Below, piece after piece: positions 40,181 to 49,067 of a stretch of 64,000 bases of DNA. The DNA is taken from the NCBI GenBank assembly GCA_026418615.1, contig JAOAAY010000004.1, positions 118,976-182,975 of the forward strand. The letters run 5' to 3'. The number at the start of each line of letters is the position of its first letter. Position 1 is the first letter of the stretch. The DNA comes from Candidatus Sumerlaeaceae bacterium (GTDB lineage: Bacteria > Sumerlaeota > Sumerlaeia > Sumerlaeales > Sumerlaeaceae). The position numbers were made by a program, and so were the translations under genes. The notes under the pieces are model-generated. The model was not told where the DNA came from, did not search any database, and worked only from the letters and a program-made list of their open reading frames with translations.

Positions 40181-41182
40181 ATGACCCGTCCTGTAACACT
40201 TTTTACCGGTCAGTGGGCCGATCTGCCGCTCGAGACGATGTGCGAAAAAGCGGCTTCGTTCGGCTATGACGGTCTCGAATTGGCCTGCTGGGGCGATCAT
40301 TTTGAGGTGGCGCGGGCGTGCGCGGAGGCGGACTACGCGGCCGGCCGGCGGGCGCTGTTGGAGAAGCACGGCCTCGAGGTTCATGCGATCTCCAACCATC
40401 TCGTGGGTCAGGCGGTGTGCGACCGCATTGACGAGCGCCATCAGGCCATTCTTCCGCCGCATGTCTGGGGCGACGGCGACCCGGAGGGCGTGCGCCAGCG
40501 TGCAGCCGCCGAGATGATCGCGACGGCGCGGGCGGCGAAGGCGCTGGGAGTCGGGATTGTCAACGGTTTCACCGGAAGCAGTATCTGGCACCTGCTTTAT
40601 TCGTTTCCGCCCGTGGCGCCGGAGACGATTGCTCGCGGGTATGACGATTTTGCGGCACGCTGGATTCCCATCCTCGACGAGTTTCACAAACTGGGCGTGA
40701 AGTTTGCCCTGGAGGTGCACCCAACGGAAATCGCGTTCGACACGGTGTCGGCCGAGCACGCGCTCGAGGCGGTGAGTTTTCATCCCGCGTTCGGGTTTAA
40801 CTTTGACCCGAGCCACTTCGGTTACCAGGGCGTGGACTATGTGGCCTTCCTGTACAGGTTCCGCGACCGGATTTTCCATGTGCACATCAAAGATGTGGAA
40901 TGGAGCGATACGCCCAAAGACAGCGGGGTTTTTGGCGGGCACCTGCCGTTTGGCGACCGCCGGCGGTTCTGGGATTTCCGCTCGCCGGGGCGCGGCTCGA
41001 TTGACTTCGAACCGATCATCCGGGCGCTCAACGAGATCGGCTATTCGGGCCCGCTGTCCGTCGAGTGGGAGGATCCGGGCATGGATCGCGAGCATGGCGC
41101 AGCCGAGGCGTGCGATTTCGTGCGCAGCCTCGACTTCCCGCCGTCCGCCCGCCGGTTCGATGCAGCGTTTGAGAAGAGGTAA
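40181..41182 (+). CDS. Sugar phosphate isomerase/epimerase-like TIM-barrel protein
   Basis: This protein of 333 residues belongs to the xylose-isomerase-like/AP-endonuclease-2 barrel superfamily. Typical metal-site motifs are [46 protein letters not shown] and [10 protein letters not shown]. Relatives handle inositols, hydroxypyruvate or keto-sugars, and I cannot name the substrate. AAAGGAG lies eight bases before the ATG, a strong ribosome binding site. It stands alone after rho and converges with the peptide-binding lipoprotein gene. Confidence 0.8.
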   Translation: MTRPVTLFTGQWADLPLETMCEKAASFGYDGLELACWGDHFEVARACAEADYAAGRRALLEKHGLEVHAISNHLVGQAVCDRIDERHQAILPPHVWGDGDPEGVRQRAAAEMIATARAAKALGVGIVNGFTGSSIWHLLYSFPPVAPETIARGYDDFAARWIPILDEFHKLGVKFALEVHPTEIAFDTVSAEHALEAVSFHPAFGFNFDPSHFGYQGVDYVAFLYRFRDRIFHVHIKDVEWSDTPKDSGVFGGHLPFGDRRRFWDFRSPGRGSIDFEPIIRALNEIGYSGPLSVEWEDPGMDREHGAAEACDFVRSLDFPPSARRFDAAFEKR

Positions 41183-41263
41183 GGCCACGCACTCAGCGCG
41201 GCTGGCGGAGCCATCAATGGCTGCCGAGGGGGCCGTCGCACCGAACCCGCCCCCAGCGGCCAA

Positions 41264-43204
41264 TCAGGGCCGAACGAAGATCTCGTCCGCGTTCCAAAGC
41301 AATTCGTGGCTCATGGCCGACGGTTTCAGATTGCCAAACTTGTTGCGCGCGGCCACAAAAACCTTGGAAGTAAACAGCGGCAGGAACGGACACTGCTCGG
41401 CGACGATTTCCTGAATGCGGAAAAAGTCGCGGCGCTGTTGCTTGATGTCCAGGGTGGCGTTGAACGCTTCGGCGAGGCGGTCAATCTCGGCCTCCCACTC
41501 CGTCGCAGGCTTCTCCTGCTGAGGATTCCAGAAATGGGTGCGGCCGCTGCTGCGGTAGAGGTTCATGGCCGTGCTCGGATGAAGACTGCCGCCAAACCCC
41601 AACAGGCACGCGTCGTACTCAAAGGTGTCGGCCGTCATGGTGACAAGCGTGTTGAAATCCACATACTGCGGGCGCGCCTCGACTCCCACCTCGGCCCAGT
41701 CCTGCGCAATGAGTGTCGCGATATTTTCGCGCGTCTTGTTGCCCTTGTTTGTAACGAAGGTGAACGACACTTTGTTGCCGGCGGCGTCCTCGCGGATGCC
41801 GTCGCGGTTGGCGTCGCCAAGCCCCATTTCGTCGAGCAGGGCCTTGGCGCGCTCAGGATCGTATTCGTACTTGGGCACATCCGGATTGTGCCAGAAGGCG
41901 TTGGCGGGCGACTCGAGGCTCCAGGCGTTGACCGCGAGCCCGCGCAGTTCGGTGGCGATGATGCTGGGCTTGTCAATCGCATGGAGCAGTGCACGGCGGA
42001 AACGGACATCGTTGAAGAGCGCCGCGCGCCACGGCTCGACATACGGTTTTCCGGTTTTCGGATTCGACCCGGGCTTGAGGTTGAACCAGAACACATTCGC
42101 GCCGTCGCCCGGGCCGCAGTCATAAAGCGTGTAGCCGCCCGCGCGCTGGCCGGCGGCGAGGTCGGCAATCGCCTGGGCGCGCGGGCGCACAAACCCGTCG
42201 GCCGTACCCGATTTGAAGCGCAGCAACTGCTGGTCCTGGTCGGGCGCGTAGGAAATGATGAGAGTGTCGAGATACGGCAGTTGGGTGCCCTTCGTGTCAT
42301 AGCGGAAGTAGTGCGGATTGCGCTCGAGGATCACGCGCTGACCCTTGTCGTATTGTTTCAGCCGGAACGGGCCGCTGCCGATAATGCGACCGGGATCCAC
42401 ATTGATATTCAGGGCCTGATCGAAGGTCCCTGCCCGAAGCGCCGGTTCCAGCGAATGCTTGGGCAGAAGCGTCACGCTGGCCATCAGCACCTGAAACGAA
42501 GCGGTCGCCGTGGTGAGTTTTGCGCGCACGGTGGTGTCGTCCACTTTCGTGAACTCGATGGGCTTGCCGCCCACCTGCACCACATCCTTGCCGGGGTTGG
42601 GAATGTTTGGGTGGTAGATGCACTCAAAGGTAAACAGCACATCGTCGGCGGTGATGGGTTGGCCGTCGGACCATTTGATGCCCTCGCGCAATTTCATGGT
42701 CCAGACGGTCTTGTCCTGCTCGTCCATGTACCACTCTTTGAGCAGCGCCGGTTCGAACTGTTGGGTGTGGAGGTCGAAGCCGATCAGCGCCGAATACATG
42801 AGGCCATTGACCTCGTTCGAGCCGCTGTCGTTGGCCGTGACAGGGTTGAAATCCTTGGGGCCTTCTCCGAAAGCGACGAAGACAAAGGAGCCGCCGCGGG
42901 TGCCTGGCTCGATGTCTTCGGCCAAGTCCGCGTCAGGAAACGGCAAAACCGCCGCATGAGCGGAGGGAGTCGTGGCTCGGTGCTCGATGCTCATGGCCTC
43001 GAAATCCACCGCGATGTGCCCCGCGCGCACGGCATCCACCGTGGGGAGAGCGCCGGCCGCCGCGGTGCCGGTGGTGGCAGCCTCCGCGGGTGTCCCGGGG
43101 CCGGAGGCTTTGCCTTTGTCGGCCGGGGCCGGTCCGCAGCCGGTCAGGAAAACAGCAAGGGCGGCGAGAAACGCCGCCAAAACGGTTTTGATGGAACAAA
43201 GCAT
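41264..43204 (-). CDS. Oligopeptide/dipeptide ABC transporter substrate-binding lipoprotein
   Basis: This protein of 646 residues has a lipoprotein signal (AALAVFLTGC, lipid-modified Cys about residue 23). It is a family-5 solute-binding protein: GGSFVFVAFGEGPKDFNP, LLKEWYMDEQDKTVWTMKLR, EGIKWSDGQPITADDVLFTF, and GSGPFRLKQYDKGQRV. It probably binds peptides in the periplasm. No permease or ATPase genes are near, so it must work with a transporter encoded elsewhere. In-frame starts exist up to 123 bases upstream. I chose the ATG that begins MLCSIKTVLAAF. Confidence 0.87.
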   Translation of the reverse strand: MLCSIKTVLAAFLAALAVFLTGCGPAPADKGKASGPGTPAEAATTGTAAAGALPTVDAVRAGHIAVDFEAMSIEHRATTPSAHAAVLPFPDADLAEDIEPGTRGGSFVFVAFGEGPKDFNPVTANDSGSNEVNGLMYSALIGFDLHTQQFEPALLKEWYMDEQDKTVWTMKLREGIKWSDGQPITADDVLFTFECIYHPNIPNPGKDVVQVGGKPIEFTKVDDTTVRAKLTTATASFQVLMASVTLLPKHSLEPALRAGTFDQALNINVDPGRIIGSGPFRLKQYDKGQRVILERNPHYFRYDTKGTQLPYLDTLIISYAPDQDQQLLRFKSGTADGFVRPRAQAIADLAAGQRAGGYTLYDCGPGDGANVFWFNLKPGSNPKTGKPYVEPWRAALFNDVRFRRALLHAIDKPSIIATELRGLAVNAWSLESPANAFWHNPDVPKYEYDPERAKALLDEMGLGDANRDGIREDAAGNKVSFTFVTNKGNKTRENIATLIAQDWAEVGVEARPQYVDFNTLVTMTADTFEYDACLLGFGGSLHPSTAMNLYRSSGRTHFWNPQQEKPATEWEAEIDRLAEAFNATLDIKQQRRDFFRIQEIVAEQCPFLPLFTSKVFVAARNKFGNLKPSAMSHELLWNADEIFVRP

Positions 43205-43339
43205 GCCCCGGCAAAGGCGGTTACCGTCCATGCGCCGCATCCTCACAGTCGTCGAATGGCCTGTCCGACCCGCACGGGGCGAGCCGGCAGAGGCCGCACG
43301 ATGAGTCGTGTTGGTGGCCCGACGCAAGCAGATTGCGGG

Positions 43340-45193
43340 TTACTGCGCGCCGGGACCCGACCCGGCGGCGGATGCCTTGGCGGCCGCCCCCTTGTGCAAG
43401 GTGAACTCATCGCGTACCCGGCCCTCGAGGTCATAGGCCCGGTAGTGAAGCGTATCGTCGGCCACCGAAATGTCGAGCAACTGGTAAGTCGAGGTGTTGG
43501 TAAAACCGACCTGCGTGTAGTCGTACTGACCCTGAGTGTAGTACTTCGTTCCGGACACCGAGACCAGATAAATGGTGCCGTGCTCGCCCTCGGGGGCGCG
43601 CTTGCCGGCTTTCATGGGCCAGGTGCGCAGGTAGGCGTGATCGTGTCCCTGCAGGGCGATATCCACCTTGTGCTTGTCCATGACGGCGCCCCAGCGCTCG
43701 CGAATCTCGGGGTTGTCGCGCGTCTCGCGTGACGAAAACGCGGGATGGTGATAGACAACAAATTTCCACGAGGCGTTGCTGGCGCCCAGTTGCCGGTCGA
43801 GCCACTCGATCTGTGCCTCGTCCTTGGGCTTGTTGCTGTCCATGATGACAAAGAGCGCATTGCCGTAGGTCAGCGTATAGCAGCGCTCGGGCAGCGGGCC
43901 GTCCTCGGGCAGCGCGAAAAGGTCGAGGTAAAGCGGCTCCTGAAAGAAGGCCGTGCGGTGATACTCGTGATTGCCGAGCGCGGGCACGATGGGTCGCGTG
44001 CTGTAAACGCCGGCGGAGTAATGGAAGAAAGCATCCCAGTCGTCGCGCTCGGCGCCGCGATTGACGAGATCGCCCGCCATGACATAGAAGCGCGCCTGCG
44101 GACAGCGCTCGTGGGCAGCCCTGATGAGATCGCCCCACTTGTCGAGGCCGTTCTGCGCGTCGCCCATATAAATAAACGAAAATGTGGTGCCGCCGTCGGG
44201 GGCTGTGGTGAACTCCGCGAACTCAGTCCAATGGTCGGGCGAGCCGTCCCCGACGCGATAAACATAGGCTGTTGCCGGTTTCAGTCCGCTCAGGGTGGCC
44301 GTGTGGCGGTGGTTGATCCGATCATTGATGATGTCGGGGAATTCGATTGCCCGCGTGGTTGCCGTAACCGTTACGGTCCGGTCCGCGGGCGCCGTTTTTT
44401 CCCGGTATTCCACGACGCCCGTGGTCGCGGCCTGCGATGTGCGCCACTGAATCGTTTGCGTACGGCGCGGATCGGCGCTCCAGGTGAGAACCACCTGGTC
44501 AGGTTTCGATGATGACGGAAAAGGGGTTGTGCGCAAAACCTTGACCAGTTTTGCATCGTTTCTGCGATCGCGCACCTCGACGAGCAGGGTGCAGCCTTCA
44601 AGGTCCGGCGGCAGTTGGAGGTCGTACTGTCGCTCGCGGCTGGGCGTCTTGACGGTGATCTTGCCGCTGCGTGCACCCGTGACGACCGCAAGACCCGGAT
44701 AGAGTTCGCGGACAGCCACGGAGGCGTCGCCCTCGGCCGGCATGAGGGCGACAAGATAGTGCTCGCCATCGCCATATAATGAATTGACGCCCAGCGCAAT
44801 CCGGCCGGCCGGCACGCGCTTGTGCCACAGATCGAACTTGTCGCCGTCGAACTCGGCTGTGCCCGTCGTCTTCGTGAACCCCGATTCTTTCAGCCACCAG
44901 ACCGGCTCGGGCAGTTCATCGGCATCGTACAGCACAAAAAGATCGGCCGGCTGATCCACTCGGAATGTCGTGTGTTCCGTGGCCAGCACATGGCGCTCCT
45001 CGTCCGTGAGAATCTGCAGCAGGGCCGACTGATTCAGCGAGTTGATCTCCTCCGGGGGCACCGTGCGGCTGATACGCAGCAGGGCGGACGAGACAACATC
45101 GTGGATGGACGGATGCTCGCCCACATGGGCCGGGGCGAGAGCGGCTACGAAAAGCCAGACTGCAGCAAAGACAAACCGGCGACACTGAATCAT
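43340..45193 (-). CDS. Secreted purple-acid-phosphatase-like metallophosphoesterase
   Basis: This protein of 617 residues has a signal peptide (core VFAAVWLFVAALAPA) and a long N-terminal region (about 20-250). A fibronectin-III-like domain follows (SWSADPRRTQTIQWRT, LSGLKPATAYVYRVGDGS), as in purple acid phosphatases. The metallophosphoesterase domain follows, with the metal motifs GDAQNG, MAGDLVNRG, GNHEYH, YHHPAF and GHDHAY. It probably releases phosphate from esters outside the cytoplasm. It lies about 135 bases upstream of the peptide-binding lipoprotein gene on the same strand. Confidence 0.87.
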   Translation of the reverse strand: MIQCRRFVFAAVWLFVAALAPAHVGEHPSIHDVVSSALLRISRTVPPEEINSLNQSALLQILTDEERHVLATEHTTFRVDQPADLFVLYDADELPEPVWWLKESGFTKTTGTAEFDGDKFDLWHKRVPAGRIALGVNSLYGDGEHYLVALMPAEGDASVAVRELYPGLAVVTGARSGKITVKTPSRERQYDLQLPPDLEGCTLLVEVRDRRNDAKLVKVLRTTPFPSSSKPDQVVLTWSADPRRTQTIQWRTSQAATTGVVEYREKTAPADRTVTVTATTRAIEFPDIINDRINHRHTATLSGLKPATAYVYRVGDGSPDHWTEFAEFTTAPDGGTTFSFIYMGDAQNGLDKWGDLIRAAHERCPQARFYVMAGDLVNRGAERDDWDAFFHYSAGVYSTRPIVPALGNHEYHRTAFFQEPLYLDLFALPEDGPLPERCYTLTYGNALFVIMDSNKPKDEAQIEWLDRQLGASNASWKFVVYHHPAFSSRETRDNPEIRERWGAVMDKHKVDIALQGHDHAYLRTWPMKAGKRAPEGEHGTIYLVSVSGTKYYTQGQYDYTQVGFTNTSTYQLLDISVADDTLHYRAYDLEGRVRDEFTLHKGAAAKASAAGSGPGAQ

Positions 45194-45384
45194 GCTCTAT
45201 CCCTTCCGGCGGATTCTTGCCAGACTGTTTGGGGTCTGAAGCGACGCGCCTGTTTACCCGCCGGGCGCGCTCTTGTTTGCCACTTAGCGGCCGGTCATGC
45301 CGATGTCACGATCCTGACGCACACCGGCCATGCCCGCCAGTTTTTCCTTGAGGCTCCCCGCCAACTGCCGGCTACGCTCCGCGC

Positions 45385-45873
45385 ATGGAAAGAGACCGGA
45401 AGATCTTGAGATTGCTGCAGGATGACGCGCGGCTGACGGCCGACCAAATCGCCGGCCGGCTCGGCATCACGCCAGACGAAGCGCGCGAAGCCGTGGCCAG
45501 CCTGGAGGCGCGCAAGGCCATTCTGGCGTACAAGGCCATTGTCAATCCCGAGGCGGCCGATGCCGACATGGTGGAGGCCGTCATTGATGTCAAAGTGCGG
45601 CCGAAACGCGGGCTGGGCTTTCACGATGTGGCCCGCCGCATCGCACGGTTCCCCGAGGTCAAGTCGCTCTATTTGATGTCGGGCGGTTCGGATTTGATGG
45701 TGTTCATTCAGGGGCGCTCGCTCAAAGAGATCGCCTCGTTCGTCACCGACACCCTCGCGACGCTCGAGGATGTCGAGGAAACGGTGTCGCATTTCGCGCT
45801 CAAACTGTACAAGAAGGACGGGATCCTGATCGAAGAAGACGGATCGCCCGGCCGGCTTCCGGTGACGCCGTGA
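45385..45873 (+). CDS. Lrp/AsnC-family transcriptional regulator
   Basis: This protein of 162 residues has an N-terminal winged helix (ILRLLQDDARLTADQIAGRLG) and a C-terminal RAM/ligand-binding domain (EAVIDVKVRP, ARFPEVKSLYLMSGGSDLMVFI). Lrp-type proteins sense amino acids. The four-base overlap (GTGA) with the aminotransferase gene downstream is an arrangement also known from other bacteria, where the regulator controls that enzyme. The likely ligand is an amino acid related to the transaminase, which remains unspecified. Confidence 0.9.
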   Translation: MERDRKILRLLQDDARLTADQIAGRLGITPDEAREAVASLEARKAILAYKAIVNPEAADADMVEAVIDVKVRPKRGLGFHDVARRIARFPEVKSLYLMSGGSDLMVFIQGRSLKEIASFVTDTLATLEDVEETVSHFALKLYKKDGILIEEDGSPGRLPVTP

Positions 45874-47069
45874 GTCGCGCCGTCGGGGCCCCGTCCGCGG
45901 GGCGCACCGCGCGGCACAACGGCCGAGTCGCGCAACATGTCGCCGCGCTTCCACCCTCCGGGATCCGCAAATTCTTTGACTTGGTCTTGGGCGTTCCGGA
46001 TGTCGTGTCGCTCGGCGTCGGCGAACCGGACTTCAGCACACCATGGAACATCCGCGAGCAGGCGATCTACCGGATCGAGACAGGGCGGACCGCGTACACG
46101 AGCAACCACGGACTGATGGATCTGCGCGAGGCGCTGGCCCGCTGGCTGGCCAACCGCTACGGCCTCGATTACGACCCGGCCACGGAAATGTTGATCACCG
46201 TGGGCGCCAGCGAAGCCATTGATCTCGCGCTGCGCGCCCTGCTCAACCCCGGCGACGAAGTCCTCGTGCTCGAACCGTGCTATGTCTCGTACAAACCCAC
46301 CGTGGCGCTTGCCGGAGGGGTGCCGGTTCCCGTGCCCACCCACCAACGCGACGGCTTCCGGCCGGATTTTGCAGCCTTGGAGGCCGCGGTCACCGGCCGG
46401 ACGCGCGCACTCATCATCAATTACCCGAACAACCCGACAGGAGCCACCTTTGGTCCCGAGGATCTCGCGCGGCTTCAACGCCTTGCCGAGACGCACGACC
46501 TCGTTGTCATCAGCGACGAAATTTATGCCGAATTAACCTATGACAAGCGCCACCATTCGCTGCCGGCCCTGCCGGGAATGAAGGAGCGGACCATCCTCGT
46601 CTCGGGCTTTTCCAAGGCTCACGCCATGACGGGGTGGCGCCTCGGCTATGCGTGTGCGCCGCGCGACCTGCTGGAGGCCATGGTCAAGATTCACCAATAC
46701 ACGATGCTTTGCGCGCCCACTTTGTCGCAGTATGCGGGACTCGAAGCCCTCGAGCACTCGGACGAGGATGTGGCCGCGATGCGCGAAGAGTACGACATGC
46801 GCCGGCGTCTCATCGTGACCGGGCTGAACAGCCTCGGCTTGAAAACCCTTTTGCCGGAGGGCGCATTTTACGCATTTGCCGACATCACACCGACGGGCCT
46901 GACAAGCGAACAATTCTGTGCGGAACTGCTGCGCGCGGAAAAGGTGGCGGTTGTGCCCGGCGGGGCCTTCGGCGAGTGCGGCGAAGGTTTCTTCCGGGCC
47001 AGTTATGCGGCGGGCTTCGACCGCATTGAGACTGCCCTCGAACGCATCGGCCGGTTCCTCGGCCGTTAG
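45870..47069 (+). CDS. Class I aminotransferase (aspartate/alanine-type)
   Basis: This 399-residue fold-type I PLP transaminase has SLGVGEPDFSTP, YPNNPTGA, SDEIYAELTYD, the PLP lysine in SGFSKAHAMTGWRLGY, and the substrate arginine in GFFRASYA. It starts with GTG within the stop of the Lrp gene. The substrate could be aspartate, alanine or an aromatic amino acid. Co-expression with Lrp suggests amino-acid-responsive control. Confidence 0.9.
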   Translation: MSRAVGAPSAGRTARHNGRVAQHVAALPPSGIRKFFDLVLGVPDVVSLGVGEPDFSTPWNIREQAIYRIETGRTAYTSNHGLMDLREALARWLANRYGLDYDPATEMLITVGASEAIDLALRALLNPGDEVLVLEPCYVSYKPTVALAGGVPVPVPTHQRDGFRPDFAALEAAVTGRTRALIINYPNNPTGATFGPEDLARLQRLAETHDLVVISDEIYAELTYDKRHHSLPALPGMKERTILVSGFSKAHAMTGWRLGYACAPRDLLEAMVKIHQYTMLCAPTLSQYAGLEALEHSDEDVAAMREEYDMRRRLIVTGLNSLGLKTLLPEGAFYAFADITPTGLTSEQFCAELLRAEKVAVVPGGAFGECGEGFFRASYAAGFDRIETALERIGRFLGR

Positions 47070-47098
47070 GGTTCCGGCGAATAGGCATTGTTGCGGGC

Positions 47099-47121
47099 GT
47101 TATTAGTTAATGCGTGATAAC
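47099..47121. promoter_or_regulatory. Inverted repeat, candidate MarR operator
   Basis: GTTATTA (47099-47105) and TGATAAC (47115-47121) are an imperfect inverted repeat with a nine-base spacer, in an AT-rich patch just before the marR-type ATG. Position and spacing suit autoregulation by the MarR protein. Confidence 0.45.
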
Positions 47122-47125
47122 AATT

Positions 47126-47638
47126 ATGAGCCCGCAAACCCCCGTTGCCACGCCTGACACGCTGCGCGCCATCGCTACCCTGCAGCGACTGTCCGACCTT
47201 TTCGTCGAGCGTCGCGAGCAGGTCGCGCGGGCAGCCGGCCTGACCGTGGCGCAGTGGCAGGTGTTGGAGGAGATCGGCGGCGAGCATTTCATGCCGTCGC
47301 TGTTTGCGCGGCAACGGGCGACCTCGGCCCCCGCCGTCAGCCGGATCATCCGCCAGTTGCTCGACAGGGGCCTGGTGCGCGTGGCCGTGAACGCCGACGA
47401 CGGGCGCCAGCGCGATTATGCCCTGACCGCGGAGGGTCGGCGCGCGCTCGAGCGCGTTCAGGCCGAGCGCGAGCGCGCCATCCGCGCCGTGTGGGGAGGC
47501 CTGCGCCCTGAAGAACTCGAGGAATTCAGCCGTTTCGGCGCCCGCCTTGTCGAGCGCCTTGAACATTACGCAAGCCATTCGCGCATCCGCAGCGGGAGAC
47601 AGACAAATGGGAAGAAATCTGTACGAGAAAGTCTTTGA
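47126..47638 (+). CDS. MarR-family transcriptional regulator
   Basis: This protein of 170 residues has a winged helix centred on [15 protein letters not shown] and [21 protein letters not shown], with the wing [18 protein letters not shown]. Helical segments on both sides form the dimer. The ATG was chosen over an in-frame GTG four codons upstream; neither has a clear ribosome binding site. Its end overlaps the leuC start by 32 bases, so it may control the leuC operon. The ligand is unknown. Confidence 0.87.
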   Translation: MSPQTPVATPDTLRAIATLQRLSDLFVERREQVARAAGLTVAQWQVLEEIGGEHFMPSLFARQRATSAPAVSRIIRQLLDRGLVRVAVNADDGRQRDYALTAEGRRALERVQAERERAIRAVWGGLRPEELEEFSRFGARLVERLEHYASHSRIRSGRQTNGKKSVRESL

Positions 47639-49037
47639 CCTTCATACGGTACGGCGCCTGCCGTCGGGCCAGTATCAGGTGCTGATGGGCCTGCAGATGA
47701 TTCACGAGGTCACCAGCCCTCAGGCCTTTGCGGCCATCCGCGAGCGCGGATGGAAGGTGCCCTATCCCCATCGCAACTTCGCGACCGTGGATCACATCAT
47801 CCCGACCGACAGCCAGCAGCGGCCATTGTCCGACCCGCTGGCCGAGGAGATGCTGCAGCATCTCGAGCGCAACACGGCGGACTTCGGGATCCGGTTCTTC
47901 TCCCCCGAGCGCGGCGAGCAGGGGATCGTCCACATGGTCGGCCCCGAAACAGGCCTGACGCAGCCGGGCATGACAATCTGTTGCGGCGACAGCCACACGG
48001 CCACCCACGGCGCGTTTGGCGCGCTGGCCTTTGGCATCGGCACGAGTCAGGTGCGCGATGTTCTCGCGACCCAGACCTTGGCACTGGGCAAGTTGAAGGT
48101 GCGGCGGATCGAGGTAAACGGCCGTCTGCGGCCGGGCGTCTATGCCAAGGATGTCATCCTCTACATCATCCGAAAACTGGGCGTGAACGGCGGCGTGGGT
48201 TACGCGTACGAGTATGCCGGCGAAGTCTTTGACGGCTTCTCGATGGAGGAGCGCATGACCGTCTGCAACATGTCCATCGAGGGCGGCGCGAGATGCGGGT
48301 ATGTGAACCCCGACCAGACAACTTATGATTACCTGCGTGGCCGCGAGTATGCCCCGCCGCCAGAGGCCTGGGACCGCGCCGTGGCATGGTGGGAAAGCAT
48401 CAAGTCGGACGCCGACGCGTCCTACGACGATGTCGTCCGATTTGACGCATCGGACATAGAACCTATTGTCACATGGGGCATCACGCCGGGCCAGTCAGTG
48501 GGCGTGTCGGAAAACCTGCCGTATGTCCGCGATTTCCCCGAAGCCGAACGGCCCAACATCGCCGAGGCGCTGGAATTCATGGACTTCCGCGAGGGACAGC
48601 CCATCAAGGGCACGCGCATTGATGTCGCTTTCCTCGGGTCGTGCACGAACGGCCGCATCTCGGACTTTGAGGAAGTGGTGCGGATGATCGAGGGACGCGG
48701 CCTGCGCGTCGCGCCGCATGTGCGCGCCATCGTTGTGCCCGGCAGCATGAGCGTCAAACGCGAGATGATCCGACGCGGCTACGACAAGGTCTTCACTGAG
48801 GCAGGTTTCGAGTTCCGGGAGGCCGGCTGTTCCATGTGCTTGGCCATGAACCCCGACAAGTTGAAGGGGCGCGAGGTCTGCGCCAGTTCGTCAAACCGCA
48901 ACTTCAAGGGCCGGCAGGGCAGCCCGACGGGCCGCACCCTTCTCATGAGCCCCGTGATGGTGGCCGCGGCGGCCATTGCCGGCGAAGTGGTGGACGCGCG
49001 GGAGTTCTTCGCGGCTCCGGTGGGCGCCGGGGTGTGA
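47607..49037 (+). CDS. leuC: 3-isopropylmalate dehydratase large subunit
   Basis: This 4Fe-4S aconitase-family enzyme of 476 residues isomerises 2- to 3-isopropylmalate in leucine synthesis. It has [41 protein letters not shown], cluster cysteines in GSCTNGR and GCSMCLAMN, and [16 protein letters not shown] lies eight bases before the ATG, which lies within the end of the MarR-type gene. The small subunit leuD comes after one intervening membrane-protein gene. Confidence 0.96.
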   Translation: MGRNLYEKVFDLHTVRRLPSGQYQVLMGLQMIHEVTSPQAFAAIRERGWKVPYPHRNFATVDHIIPTDSQQRPLSDPLAEEMLQHLERNTADFGIRFFSPERGEQGIVHMVGPETGLTQPGMTICCGDSHTATHGAFGALAFGIGTSQVRDVLATQTLALGKLKVRRIEVNGRLRPGVYAKDVILYIIRKLGVNGGVGYAYEYAGEVFDGFSMEERMTVCNMSIEGGARCGYVNPDQTTYDYLRGREYAPPPEAWDRAVAWWESIKSDADASYDDVVRFDASDIEPIVTWGITPGQSVGVSENLPYVRDFPEAERPNIAEALEFMDFREGQPIKGTRIDVAFLGSCTNGRISDFEEVVRMIEGRGLRVAPHVRAIVVPGSMSVKREMIRRGYDKVFTEAGFEFREAGCSMCLAMNPDKLKGREVCASSSNRNFKGRQGSPTGRTLLMSPVMVAAAAIAGEVVDAREFFAAPVGAGV

Positions 49038-49067
49038 TGTGTCAGGTTCGGCCCGGGTGCGGCCCGC

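Noticed and set aside
41306-43732. An 808-codon plus-strand frame antisense to the peptide-binding lipoprotein
   Set aside because: The opposite strand encodes a clear binding protein; the translation is Arg/Gly/His-rich without domains.
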